Assembly (NCBI RefSeq): GCF_000428945.1 | Contig: NZ_AUAX01000046.1 | Coordinates: 1-40,834 of the forward strand | DNA: 40,834 bases | From: Hamadaea tsunoensis DSM 44101 | GTDB lineage: Bacteria > Actinomycetota > Actinomycetes > Mycobacteriales > Micromonosporaceae | Direction: 5' to 3' | Shown here: piece by piece, positions 1-8,079 of the stretch | Position numbering within the stretch: position 1 is the first letter of the stretch | Layout: every line of letters starts with the position of its first letter | The notes under the pieces: model-generated | The model's database searches: none | The model's input: only the letters and a program-made list of their open reading frames with translations | What the model was told of the DNA's origin: nothing | Position numbers and translations under genes: made by a program

Positions 1-105
1 GATGCTTCGCCCCACTGTGCTGGCAGTGGAGTCCCCGGAGCGCAGCGATAGGGGCGCAACGGTCTCCCGCGGGAGGAGCGGAGGCGAGATCGACGAACCC
101 GGGAC
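1..105. repeat. Dispersed non-coding repeat, copy 1 (inverted partner near 27 kb)
   Basis: The first 105 bases match the reverse complement of 26924-27019 in several blocks: GATGCTTCGCCCCACT, CTGGCAGTGGAG, ACGGTCTCCCGCG, and GAGGAGCGGAGG followed by GAGATCGACGAACCCGGGAC. Similarity stops sharply at GGGAC, just before the 3' end of the lipid kinase gene on the minus strand. The left end is cut by the window edge. No open frame with gene-like character is present. It could be the end of a mobile element or a conserved structured RNA; I do not recognise the family. Confidence 0.65.
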
Positions 106-124
106 AAAATGCTGTTAAAGGGCG

Positions 125-1405
125 TCAATTCCAAGGTGGGCGGTTGCGGAGGATGTTCCAGAGCGCCAGGGTCGTCTGGCGGAAGCCGGGGACCCGGCCC
201 ACCGCGCCCGGCGCCACGGTCCCGCGGGGAAGTCGGACCCGGAGCACGTCGGAGAGCGCCTCGAAGACCAGGGGCGGCTCCAGCTCCAGGGCTTCGCCGT
301 CGATGCCGACCGGGACCGGTGCGCCCGACTCGACCGTGAGGCCGGACGCCGTCCAGGACTGCACCGCGAGCGGGCGGGCGCGTACCACGAGGATGCCGAG
401 TTCGCCGGTGTCGATGCGGGGGCGGCCGCCGAGGGCGACCGGGGTGGCGACGGCGTACGGGTTGTTGGAGACGAGGATGAGGGCCGCCGAATCGTACGGT
501 TCGCCGTCCGGGCCGGCGAACCGCAGGTCGAAGGGGGCGGCGTCCGCGCCGAGCAGGTCGGGCAGCATCGTGGCCGCTGTGAGCAGTTTGGCCTCGCGGT
601 ACTCCTGCGCCTGGACGATCATCGCGTACGCGCCGAGCGAGACGTTGTTGACGAACACGCGGCCGTTGACGCTGCCGAGGTCGATGCGCCGCTCGACGGC
701 CCGGCCGAAGCCGTCCAGGGCCCGGACCGGGTCGGTCTTGTCGAGGCCGAGATCCTGCGCGAAGTGGTTCCGCGTCCCCGCCGGTACGCACACGAACGCG
801 ACTCCGTGCCGCCGGGCGACGTCGGCCACGAGTGCCTGCGAGCCGTCCCCGCCCGCTATGCCGATCGCGGTGGCTCCGTCGCGTACGAGGGAATCGGCCA
901 GCTCTTGAAGATCCTGGCCGGGGGTGAGCGTCTCGACCCGGATGCCGCGGCGGCGGGCGCGGGCGGCGAGGGCGGGATCGGCGCCGCCCGAGGCGGGATT
1001 GACGATGAGGACGGGCTTGAGCGCGGCCTTGACGGAGACGGCGACGGGCGGTGGGCCGGTGTCGGGGGCGAGCGGGCGGTGGCGGCCGATCGCGGCGCGG
1101 GCGAGCGCGACGGAGGCGACGGAGAGCACGATCACGGTGATGACGCCGGCGAGCGCGGTCAGGCCGAGCAGCCAGCCGGCGGCGGTGAGGCAGGCGACGG
1201 CGAGCGCGAGTCCGAAGATCCGGCGCGCACCCCGGTTCACCAGGGCGAGCCAGCCCGACAGGACCGCGCCGGCCACCGCGACCAGGGTCACGGCGAGCGC
1301 GAACGGGTGTCGCAGGAGGACCCAGCCGACGGCGGCGATCGCGCCCGCGAGGGCGAGCAGCGCGCCGACGGCGGCGAGGCGGTTACGCAGCGGAGGCGGG
1401 CTCAC
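125..1405 (-). CDS. Diacylglycerol kinase-type lipid kinase with N-terminal membrane domain
   Basis: The 426-residue protein has about four hydrophobic segments in residues 10-106, then a catalytic domain of the diacylglycerol/sphingosine kinase (DAGK_cat) family. Family motifs are visible: NPASG at 136-140, the nucleotide-binding GGDGS at 185-189 and GTRNHFA at 210-216. The family phosphorylates lipid hydroxyls with ATP, here presumably at the inner face of the membrane; the substrate cannot be read from sequence. The gene starts with GTG and diverges from a PAP2 phosphatase 17 bp away, so a kinase and a phosphatase for lipids share one promoter gap. A GAGACT hexamer lies exactly 6 nt upstream of the GTG and overlaps the opposing TAGTCT, suggesting overlapping divergent promoters and leaderless transcripts. 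The YegS/BmrU-like family assignment is firm; the physiological role is open. Confidence 0.9.
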   Translation of the reverse strand: MSPPPLRNRLAAVGALLALAGAIAAVGWVLLRHPFALAVTLVAVAGAVLSGWLALVNRGARRIFGLALAVACLTAAGWLLGLTALAGVITVIVLSVASVALARAAIGRHRPLAPDTGPPPVAVSVKAALKPVLIVNPASGGADPALAARARRRGIRVETLTPGQDLQELADSLVRDGATAIGIAGGDGSQALVADVARRHGVAFVCVPAGTRNHFAQDLGLDKTDPVRALDGFGRAVERRIDLGSVNGRVFVNNVSLGAYAMIVQAQEYREAKLLTAATMLPDLLGADAAPFDLRFAGPDGEPYDSAALILVSNNPYAVATPVALGGRPRIDTGELGILVVRARPLAVQSWTASGLTVESGAPVPVGIDGEALELEPPLVFEALSDVLRVRLPRGTVAPGAVGRVPGFRQTTLALWNILRNRPPWN

Positions 1406-1422
1406 GGTCGTAGTCTCGCAGA

Positions 1423-2004
1423 ATGGACGCAGAACGCGAGCCGATCGACGTACCGAGGGAGATCGTGACCGAGCTGGACCACGTGGACCGGCTGGTCTAC
1501 GCGGCGGTGGCCGGTTCGAAGACCCCGACCATCGACGACGGCCTGCGCCGGCTGTCCAACGCGGCCAACAACTCCCGGCTGTGGATGGGGGTCGCCGCCG
1601 GGCTGGCCCTGTTCGGGCCGCGCGGCCGTCGCGCCGCCGCGTCCGGGCTGATCGCGATCGCGGCCACCTCCGCGCTGACCAACCTCCTCCTCAAGACCAC
1701 CGTGGTACGCAGCCGCCCCGATCGCGCCTCCGCCGCGGTGGCCCGGTCCCGCCACGTACGCATGCCGGAGTCGACGTCGTTCCCGTCCGGGCACTCCGCG
1801 TCGGCCTTCGCCTTCGCGACCGCGGCCGGCGACGCGCTCCCGATCGCGACCGTGCCATTGCACGCCGTCGCGGGCGCGGTCGCGTACTCGCGGGTCCACA
1901 CGGGAGTGCACTATCCCGGGGACGTGGTGGTCGGCTCGTTCGTCGGCTTCATCGTCGGCACGGCGGTCAACGCCGCCTTCAAGATCGTCCCAAGACGTCG
2001 TTGA
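1423..2004 (+). CDS. PAP2-family phosphatase (lipid phosphatase-like)
   Basis: This 193-residue membrane protein carries the three phosphatidic-acid-phosphatase motifs: K91 with RP at 98-99, PSGHS at 121-125, and SR at 156-157 with H163 and D167. These form the active site that hydrolyses lipid phosphates (phosphatidic acid, undecaprenyl pyrophosphate or similar) through a phosphohistidine. Hydrophobic segments surround the motifs, so the site is probably at the outer membrane face. The ATG at 1423 is preceded by TAGTCT (1411-1416) at a 6-nt gap with no Shine-Dalgarno, which fits a leaderless transcript. It diverges from the lipid kinase gene, suggesting opposite steps in lipid turnover. The 3' end overlaps the convergent DNA ligase gene by 26 bp. 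Confidence 0.9.
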   Translation: MDAEREPIDVPREIVTELDHVDRLVYAAVAGSKTPTIDDGLRRLSNAANNSRLWMGVAAGLALFGPRGRRAAASGLIAIAATSALTNLLLKTTVVRSRPDRASAAVARSRHVRMPESTSFPSGHSASAFAFATAAGDALPIATVPLHAVAGAVAYSRVHTGVHYPGDVVVGSFVGFIVGTAVNAAFKIVPRRR

Positions 2005-3049
2005 GGTCGTAGGAGACCGGCTCGTCGAGCTGCTCGAACGTGCACGACTCCGGGGTCCGGTCCGGGCGCCAGCGGGAGAACTGGGCGGTGTGGCGGAAAC
2101 GCGTACCCTCCATGTGGTCGTAGCGGACCTCGACGACGCGTTCGGGCCGCAGCGGCGTGAAGGACAGGTCCTTGCCCGCGTTCCACCGGCTGTACTCCGA
2201 GCCGCGCGGCGGCCGCTCGCCCTCGTGCTGGGCGGCCCAGTTCCACGGGTGCCCGTCGAACGTGGTCACCAGCGGCTGGAGCTCCTCGAAGAGGCTGATC
2301 CGCCTGGCCATCGGGAACGCGCCGATCACCCCCACGCTGGCCAGCCCGCCGTCCGCCTGGTAGAGCCCCAGCAGCAGCGACCCGATCCGGTCCGGCCCGC
2401 TCGTGTGCACGCGGTAGCCCGCGATCACGCAGTCCGCCGTCCGCTCGTGCTTGATCTTGAACATCGTGCGCTTGTCGGGTTCGTAGAGCCCGTCGAGGGG
2501 CTTCGCCACGAGACCGTCCAGCCCGGCCCCCTCGAACTGGTGGAACCAGCGTCCGGCCAGCTCCCGGTCGGTTGTCGCGGGCGTGAGGTGGATCGGCGGC
2601 CGCGCACCGGCGAGCGCCTGGACGAGGGCCTGCCGCCGCCGCGCGAACGGCCACTGGGTCAGGTCGTCGTCGCCCAGCGCCAGCAGGTCGAAGGCCACGA
2701 AACTCGCCGGGGTCTCGGCCGCCAGCTTGGCCACGCGGCTCGCCGCGGGATGCAGCCGCAGCTGCAGCGCCTCGAAGTCCAGCCGCACGCCGCCGGGAGC
2801 GACCAGGATCAGCTCGCCGTCGACGACGCAGCGCTGCGGGAGGTTCGCCTTCACGGCCTCGACGACCTCCGGGAAGTACCTCGTCATCGGTCGCTCGTTG
2901 CGGCTGCCCAGCTCGACCTCGTCGCCGTCGCGGAAGACGATGGTCCGGAACCCGTCCCACTTCGGCTCGAAGCTCAACTTCCCGTCAGGGATGCCTTTGA
3001 CGGCCTTCGCCAGCATGGGGGACACAGGCGGCATCACAGGCAGCTCCAT
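1979..3049 (-). CDS. ligC: ATP-dependent DNA ligase, LigC type
   Basis: The 356-residue protein has the nucleotidyltransferase core of ATP-dependent DNA ligases: motif I EPKWDG at 28-33 with K30 as the AMP-accepting lysine, then SRNERPM, VDGEL, DGLVAK (motif IV) and FKIKH (motif V), followed by an OB-fold region. Length and the N-terminal MELPVMPPVSPMLAK closely match mycobacterial LigC, an accessory end-joining/repair ligase lacking polymerase and nuclease domains. The start at 3049 is chosen by that N-terminal match. ATG at 3058 (after GGGAG) and TTG at 3082 are in frame and possible. The gene follows the ECF sigma gene on the same strand with little space and so probably lies in its operon. 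It overlaps the convergent PAP2 gene at the 3' end. Confidence 0.88.
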   Translation of the reverse strand: MELPVMPPVSPMLAKAVKGIPDGKLSFEPKWDGFRTIVFRDGDEVELGSRNERPMTRYFPEVVEAVKANLPQRCVVDGELILVAPGGVRLDFEALQLRLHPAASRVAKLAAETPASFVAFDLLALGDDDLTQWPFARRRQALVQALAGARPPIHLTPATTDRELAGRWFHQFEGAGLDGLVAKPLDGLYEPDKRTMFKIKHERTADCVIAGYRVHTSGPDRIGSLLLGLYQADGGLASVGVIGAFPMARRISLFEELQPLVTTFDGHPWNWAAQHEGERPPRGSEYSRWNAGKDLSFTPLRPERVVEVRYDHMEGTRFRHTAQFSRWRPDRTPESCTFEQLDEPVSYDLNDVLGRS

Positions 3050-3087
3050 GCCCACCATTCTGCTCCCGCTGTCCAGGTTCAAGATCC

Positions 3088-4092
3088 CTATCCGCTGGAA
3101 TCACGGGCGGGAGTCCAGATGAGGGGGAGGTCGAAGGCGGGGAAGAGGCGTTCGTCGAACGTGGTCATCTCCACCACCTTGTCGCCTTCGACCCGCAGGA
3201 CGTCGATCTTGAACGCCCGGTACGCCGAGTCGCCCCACTTGCGCAGATAGCTGGCGGCGGCCGGCATCCGGTTGGCGCGGACCGGGACCAGTTTCCAGTC
3301 GCCGATGCTGCCGTCCCCGAAGGCGTTGCGGAGCAAGGGTTCCACCGTGGCGTACCCGTCGAAGAGCATGGGCAGGGGCGGCATGGTGACGCGGATGTCC
3401 TCGCGGAGCAGGGCGAGGGCGGCTTCGGCGTCCGCGCGCTCGTGGGCGTCGATCATCCTGCGGAGGAGGTCGCGCTCGTAGGCGCTGGGCGCGGCCGGGG
3501 CCGGGCGGTGCCGGGCGAGGGTCGCGCGGGCGCGCTGGAGGGCGCTGTTGGCGGCGGCCTCGGTCAGGTCGAGGGCGGCCGCCGTCTCGCGGGCCGGCCA
3601 CGCGAGGACGTCCCGCAGGATCAGGACGGCCCGCTGGCGTGGCGGCAGCAGCTGGATCGTCGCCAGGTACGCGAGCTCGATCGTCTCCTTCGCGACGACC
3701 ACGGCGTCCGGCTGGTCCTCCGCCGGGGCGGCCTCGTCGAGCAGCCGGTCCGGGTACGGCTGCAGCCACGGGATGTCCGCATAGGACCCCGCCGCCGGTA
3801 CGCGCCGCTTCCTGGCCCGGATGAGGTCGAGCGTGGTGTTCGTGGCGATCTTGTACAGCCAGGCCCGGTAGTTCGGGCCGCCGTCGAAGCCCGCCCGGTG
3901 CCGCCAGGCGCGTACGAGGGTGTCCTGCAGGGCGTCCTCGGCGTCCTCGAACGAGCCGAGCAGGCGGTAGCAGTGGATGTGCAGCTCGCGGCGGTGCCGG
4001 GCGACGAGGCGGCCGAACGCCTCCTCGTCCCCGGCGGTCGCGGCCGCGATCAGCGCGAGATCGCTCACCCGCTCCACGGTAGCCGCGGTCAC
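3088..4092 (-). CDS. ECF sigma-70 factor with C-terminal SnoaL-like domain
   Basis: Of about 334 residues, the first 170 or so form sigma region 2 (HIHCYRLLGSFEDAEDALQD, then RAWLYKIATN) and region 4 (LPPRQRAVLILRDVLAW, then the helix-turn-helix ETAAALDLTEAAANSALQRA). The rest is a SnoaL/NTF2-like domain (ERDLLRRMIDAHERADAEAA, EDIRVTMPPLPMLFDG). This architecture occurs in SigG/SigJ/ECF41-type sigma factors, where the tail is thought to control activity in place of an anti-sigma factor; no anti-sigma gene is nearby. GTG at 4092 overlaps the SDR stop (GTGA), indicating translational coupling; an in-frame ATG at 4107 is the alternative. The SDR neighbour fits the oxidoreductase genes often linked to such sigma factors. 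The exact ECF group was not determined. Confidence 0.88.
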   Translation of the reverse strand: MTAATVERVSDLALIAAATAGDEEAFGRLVARHRRELHIHCYRLLGSFEDAEDALQDTLVRAWRHRAGFDGGPNYRAWLYKIATNTTLDLIRARKRRVPAAGSYADIPWLQPYPDRLLDEAAPAEDQPDAVVVAKETIELAYLATIQLLPPRQRAVLILRDVLAWPARETAAALDLTEAAANSALQRARATLARHRPAPAAPSAYERDLLRRMIDAHERADAEAALALLREDIRVTMPPLPMLFDGYATVEPLLRNAFGDGSIGDWKLVPVRANRMPAAASYLRKWGDSAYRAFKIDVLRVEGDKVVEMTTFDERLFPAFDLPLIWTPARDSSG

Positions 4093-4895
4093 AGCACCAG
4101 CCCGCATGTCACGTTGACGATGGTGCTGGTGATGCCGGCGGCCCGGTCCGAGGCGAGGAACGCCGCCGTGTCGGCCACCTGTGCGATCTCGGGCGCCCGG
4201 CGCAGCGCGGCGGCCTGGCCGATCATCTGCTTGACCAGTTCGGGGTCGGGCGCGTTGTCGCCGCCGACCGCCCGGAGCTTCGCCGGTGTCAGCGTCTCCG
4301 AGACCGCCGCCGTCCAGATCCCGGCGACGCGTACGCCGGCCGGCCCCACCTCGGCCGCCAGGTAGCGCATGAAGGTCTCCAGCGCCGCGTCGGCCGGACC
4401 GGTGCCGCCCATGCCGGGCGCGGTGCCCTGCGAGGAGCCGCTGGTCAGGTGCAGGATCACGCCGGAACCCTGCTCGGCCATCCGGCGGGCGGCCGTGCGG
4501 GCGGTGATGAAGGCGCCGAGGATGCCGTCGGTCACCGGGCGGGCGAAGTCGGCGGCGGCCATCTCCAGCAGCGGCCGGCCCTGGACGTCGCCCCGGGCGG
4601 CCAGGTTGAAGGAGACGTCGACGCGGCCGACCGAGTCGACGTGGGCGGCGACGGCGGCCTCGTCGAGCACGTCGAGCACGGTCGTCGCCACCGTGCCGCC
4701 GTCGGCCCGGATCTCGCCGGCCAGCTTGTCCAGCACCGCGGCGTTGCGGCCCGCCACGAAGACGGCCGCGCCCTCCCGGGCGAACGTGCGTGCGATGCCG
4801 CCGCCCAGGGCGCCGCCGCCGTAGATGATCACATTCTTGTCGCTCAGCAGTCGTGTCGTCATGCTCATGGAACGCCGGGCCGGACGCGTACTCAT
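4089..4895 (-). CDS. SDR-family protein lacking the YxxxK catalytic pair
   Basis: The 268-residue Rossmann protein belongs to the short-chain dehydrogenase/reductase superfamily. A glycine-rich dinucleotide motif appears as YGGGALGGGIA, an NAA-like segment as NLAARGD, and the serine-region strand as ILHLTSGSSQG. Where classical SDRs have YxxxK, the aligned stretch reads TGPADAALE, so the general-base tyrosine and its lysine are both replaced. The protein may bind NAD(P) without standard chemistry or use another residue. ATG at 4895 follows GGAGGA closely; in-frame ATGs at 4868 and 4862 are weaker choices. The gene heads the sigma factor/ligase operon and diverges from the APC transporter. Confidence 0.82.
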   Translation of the reverse strand: MSTRPARRSMSMTTRLLSDKNVIIYGGGALGGGIARTFAREGAAVFVAGRNAAVLDKLAGEIRADGGTVATTVLDVLDEAAVAAHVDSVGRVDVSFNLAARGDVQGRPLLEMAAADFARPVTDGILGAFITARTAARRMAEQGSGVILHLTSGSSQGTAPGMGGTGPADAALETFMRYLAAEVGPAGVRVAGIWTAAVSETLTPAKLRAVGGDNAPDPELVKQMIGQAAALRRAPEIAQVADTAAFLASDRAAGITSTIVNVTCGLVL

Positions 4896-4964
4896 CGGTC
4901 CTCCGCGAAGATTCTGGAGAAATTCCGCGGGGGAAATGTCGTAGGCACGGTGGAGGCTGGGGCC

Positions 4965-6245
4965 GTGACCGTCACAGAAGAGGCGCCGGCCGCCCCGGTG
5001 ACCCACGCCGGCGGGCTGTCGATGCCGCAGGGCGTGGCGCTCTACGTGGGCGCCGTCCTGGGTACCGGCGTGATCGCGCTGCCCGCCCTCGCCGCCCGCG
5101 CCGCCGGCCCGGCCTCCCTGCTCGCCTGGCTCGGCCTCGTCCTCGCCTCGATCCCGCTGGCCGCGACGTTCGCCGCGCTCGGCGCCCGCCATCCCGACGC
5201 GGGCGGCGTCTCGACCTACGCCCGGCGCGCGTTCGGCCCCCGGGCCGCGGCCCTCGTCGGCTGGTGGTTCTACGCCGCGGTCCCGGCGGGCGCACCGGCC
5301 GCCGCCCTCTTCGCCGGCGGCTACGTCACCGCTGCCTTCGGCGGGGGCACCACGACCACCTACCTCACCGCCGCCGGCCTCTTCCTCGCCGTCGGCCTGG
5401 CCAACTACTTCGGCGTACGCGTTTCCGGGCGGGTCCAGCTGGCGCTGGCCGGCGTACTCGTGGTGCTGCTCGTCGTGGCGACCGTCGCCTCGCTGCCGCA
5501 CGCGGACCTGGGCAATCTGCGGCCCTTCGCGCCGCACGGCTGGGCCGCGGTCGGGTCGGCCGCCGCGCTGCTGGTCTGGAGCTTCGCGGGCTGGGAGGCG
5601 GTGACGCACCTGGCCGCGGAGTTCCGCCGGCCGGCCCGCGACCTGCCCCGGGCGACGGCCGCGGCGATCGTGGTGGTCGGCGGCCTGTACCTGGCGATCG
5701 CGACGGCGAGCATCCTCGTGCTCGGCCCGGCGGCGGGCGACTCCGACGCGCCCCTGGCGGAACTGCTGGCGCGCGGCCTCGGCGGGCCGGCGAAGGCGAT
5801 CGGCGCGGTGGTGGCCGTGCTGCTCACCCTGGGCGTGATGAACACGTACTTCGCGGGCGCGGCGAAGCTGGGTTCGGCGCTCGGCCGCGACGGCGCGCTG
5901 CCGGCCTGGCTGGCGCGCGGCTCGCAGGCCGGCTCGATCCCGCGGCGCAGCCTCGGCCTGACCATGCTCGTCGCGCTGCTCGGCTGCGCGGTCGTGGCCG
6001 TGACCGGCGTGGGCACCGGACCGCTCGTGCTCGCCACGACCGGCTGCTTCGTCGCCGTCTACGCGGTCGGCACCGCCGCCGCGATCCGGCTGCTGCCGCG
6101 GCGTACGGCGGGGTGGTGGACGGCGGTCGTCGCGCTCGTGACGGTGGGCGTCCTCATCGTGACGACCGGGCCCTATCTGGTCTGGCCCGTGGTCGTCGGC
6201 GTCGCGGCGCTGATCTACGTCCGCCGCAGGAATGTCATCGTGTGA
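4965..6245 (+). CDS. APC-superfamily amino acid transporter, YjeH-like
   Basis: The 426-residue integral membrane protein has about twelve hydrophobic segments. The first contains ALYVGAVLGTGVIALPALAA, the glycine-rich TM1 signature of the amino acid-polyamine-organocation superfamily. It most resembles the YjeH (methionine/branched-chain amino acid exporter) group. The later segment WSFAGWEAVTHLAAEF is also typical of APC carriers. The substrate is not readable. GTG at 4965 lies 8 nt after GGAGG (4952-4956) and is preferred over upstream in-frame codons, which run into the divergent SDR gene. The 69-bp gap to the SDR start probably holds both promoters and contains a small palindrome TTCTGGAGAA at 4912-4921. 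The CorC-like gene follows after about 20 bp. Confidence 0.87.
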   Translation: MTVTEEAPAAPVTHAGGLSMPQGVALYVGAVLGTGVIALPALAARAAGPASLLAWLGLVLASIPLAATFAALGARHPDAGGVSTYARRAFGPRAAALVGWWFYAAVPAGAPAAALFAGGYVTAAFGGGTTTTYLTAAGLFLAVGLANYFGVRVSGRVQLALAGVLVVLLVVATVASLPHADLGNLRPFAPHGWAAVGSAAALLVWSFAGWEAVTHLAAEFRRPARDLPRATAAAIVVVGGLYLAIATASILVLGPAAGDSDAPLAELLARGLGGPAKAIGAVVAVLLTLGVMNTYFAGAAKLGSALGRDGALPAWLARGSQAGSIPRRSLGLTMLVALLGCAVVAVTGVGTGPLVLATTGCFVAVYAVGTAAAIRLLPRRTAGWWTAVVALVTVGVLIVTTGPYLVWPVVVGVAALIYVRRRNVIV

Positions 6246-6266
6246 TCGAGCCGGTACCGTGTGCGC

Positions 6267-7544
6267 GTGGGCGGCTACGGACTCCAGCTGATACTCGTGT
6301 TCTTCCTCATTCTCGTGAACGCGGCGTTCTCCGGCAGTGAAATGGCCCTGGTGTCCTTGCGGGACAGTCAGATCCAGCGGCTGGAGAGCAACTCCCGGGG
6401 CGGCCGCGTGCTGGCCAAGCTGGCGCGCGACCCGAACCGGTTCCTCGCGACCATCCAGATCGGCATCACGACGGCCGGCTTCCTCGCCTCCGCGGCGGCC
6501 GCGGTCTCGCTGGCCGAGCCGCTCGTGAAGGCGTTCGCGTTCCTCGGGTCCGCGGCCGACGCCGCGGCGATCGTGGTCGTCACCCTGGTCCTGACGTTCG
6601 TGACGCTGGTGTTCGGGGAACTCGCGCCCAAGCGGATCGCGATGCAGCGGGCCGAGGGCTGGGCGCTGTTCGTCGCGCGCCCGCTCGACTGGCTGTCGTC
6701 CGCCACCCGCCCCGCCGTCTGGCTGCTCGGCCGGTGCTCGGACATCGTCGTCGGGCTCTTCGGCGTCGACCCGGCCGCCGGCCGCGAGGAGATCTCGGTC
6801 GAGGAGATCCGCGATCTCGTCGTCGCGCAGCGGCATTTCAGCCCCGAGCAGCGCACGATCATCGCGGGCGCCTTCGACATCGCCGACCGTACGCTGCGCG
6901 AGATCATCGTGCCCCGTCGCGAGGTCACCTACCTGCGGGCCGATCTGCCCGTGGCCGAGGCGCTGGGCCGGCTCGCCGATTCCGGGCACTCCCGGGCGCC
7001 CGTCTGCGGTCCCGAAGGGCTCGACGACGTCGTGGGCGTCGTGCACCTGCGCGATCTGCTGGGCGGCGACCCCACCCAGGCCGTACGCGACCGGGCCCGC
7101 GAGCCCCTCTTCGTCCCCGAGACGCTGACGGTGTCGCACGCGATGCGGCAGATGCGTACGGAGCGGCAGCAGCTGGCCCTCATCGTCGACGAGAGAGGGG
7201 CGATCGACGGCATCGTCACGATGGAAGACCTCGTCGAGGAGGTCGTCGGCGAGATCTACGACGAGACCGATCCCGACATCGAATCGGCGATCACCGAGCC
7301 GGACGGCGCGTACCTGGTGCCGGGCAGTTTCCCGCTGCACGACCTGCCCGACCTCGGCATCGACAGCGCCCGGTTCGAGGACGCCGACTACACCACCGTG
7401 GCGGGGCTGGTCCTCGCGCACCTCGGCCAGATCCCGAAGCAGTCCGGCGACATCGTGTCCCTGCCCGGGCTGACCTGCGAGGTCATGGCGATCCGGGGCC
7501 GGGCCATCACCCAGGTGCGCCTCCGCCGGACGAAGAGCCGTTAA
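6267..7544 (+). CDS. CNNM/CorC-family membrane protein (DUF21, CBS pair, CorC_HlyC)
   Basis: The 425-residue protein has an N-terminal DUF21 membrane domain (about residues 1-190, with FSGSEMALVSL and FGELAPKRIAMQ). A CBS pair follows (about 200-325, with PVCGPEGLDDVVGVVHLRD and GAIDGIVTMEDLVEEVVGE), then a CorC_HlyC domain (about 335-420). Such proteins, often annotated as hemolysins, are linked to magnesium or cobalt transport and resistance. GTG at 6267 is chosen because TACCGT (6255-6260) lies exactly 6 nt upstream, matching the leaderless promoter pattern of other genes here; in-frame GTG at 6261 would add two residues. Its promoter would then lie just behind the transporter stop codon. 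Confidence 0.9.
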   Translation: MGGYGLQLILVFFLILVNAAFSGSEMALVSLRDSQIQRLESNSRGGRVLAKLARDPNRFLATIQIGITTAGFLASAAAAVSLAEPLVKAFAFLGSAADAAAIVVVTLVLTFVTLVFGELAPKRIAMQRAEGWALFVARPLDWLSSATRPAVWLLGRCSDIVVGLFGVDPAAGREEISVEEIRDLVVAQRHFSPEQRTIIAGAFDIADRTLREIIVPRREVTYLRADLPVAEALGRLADSGHSRAPVCGPEGLDDVVGVVHLRDLLGGDPTQAVRDRAREPLFVPETLTVSHAMRQMRTERQQLALIVDERGAIDGIVTMEDLVEEVVGEIYDETDPDIESAITEPDGAYLVPGSFPLHDLPDLGIDSARFEDADYTTVAGLVLAHLGQIPKQSGDIVSLPGLTCEVMAIRGRAITQVRLRRTKSR

Positions 7545-7574
7545 TCGATCATGCAGGGCGGGTACGCTCCCGCC

Positions 7575-7949
7575 GTGCCCGCTTCCATCCGCCAGTACAC
7601 CGTGGACGGTCTCGACGATGTGCAGGTCGTCGCCATCATCGGTGATCTGGACCTCGACTCCGCCGCCCAGCTGCGGGAGGCCCTCGCCGGCCTCGTCGAG
7701 CGCGGTGTGACGCGTATCGTCGTCGACCTCGGCGACCTGCGGTTCTGCGACTCGACGGGGCTTTCGGTCCTGATCACCACCCAGCTGCGGTGCCGCCGTG
7801 ACGGAGGATTCCTCCGCCTCGCGGCGCCCGGCCCGGCCATGCGCCGCCTGCTGGCGGTCGTCGGCGTGGCCGACCATGTGACGGCCTTCGAGACGGTACG
7901 CGCCGCCGCGAGCGCCGACCTGTCCCAGCAGCTGCGCCCGTACGCCTAG
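7575..7949 (+). CDS. STAS-domain anti-sigma factor antagonist-like protein
   Basis: The 124-residue single-domain protein has the STAS fold. It includes the strand VVAIIGDLDLDSA, the helix LREALAGLVERG, and the phosphorylation loop FCDSTGLSVL with Ser60 as the predicted site for a serine kinase. Such proteins bind anti-sigma factors in partner-switching pathways when unphosphorylated. No cognate kinase or sigma gene is adjacent. GTG at 7575 is preferred over ATG at 7551 because TACGCT (7563-7568) lies 6 nt upstream, the leaderless pattern seen repeatedly in this window. A strong hairpin follows the stop codon. Confidence 0.88.
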   Translation: MPASIRQYTVDGLDDVQVVAIIGDLDLDSAAQLREALAGLVERGVTRIVVDLGDLRFCDSTGLSVLITTQLRCRRDGGFLRLAAPGPAMRRLLAVVGVADHVTAFETVRAAASADLSQQLRPYA

Positions 7950-7963
7950 AAGAGACCGGAGAC

Positions 7964-7996
7964 AGGCGGTGGACCGGGCTCACCGGTCCACCGCCT
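7964..7996. terminator. Hairpin terminator between convergent STAS and glutaminase genes
   Basis: AGGCGGTGGACCGG (7964-7977), a 5-nt loop and CCGGTCCACCGCCT (7983-7996) form a perfect 14-bp stem. It starts 14 bp after the STAS stop and lies before the 3' end of the convergent glutaminase gene, so it can serve both directions. There is no T-tract, which is common for actinobacterial terminators. Confidence 0.75.
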
Positions 7997-8079
7997 CATG
8001 CCCCGTCGCGGCAGCGGGGACGACTGCCCCACCGTCCCGCGCCGCCGACGGGCCGCTTGTCAGAATCCTTGGAACGGGT

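Noticed and set aside
4896-7877. Very long minus-strand open frame opposite the transporter and CorC-like genes
   Set aside because: It is a GC-rich shadow frame with low-complexity Arg/Gly/Asp/His content and no domain. The plus-strand genes have clear motifs and starts. Only its last 807 bp (SDR protein) is real.
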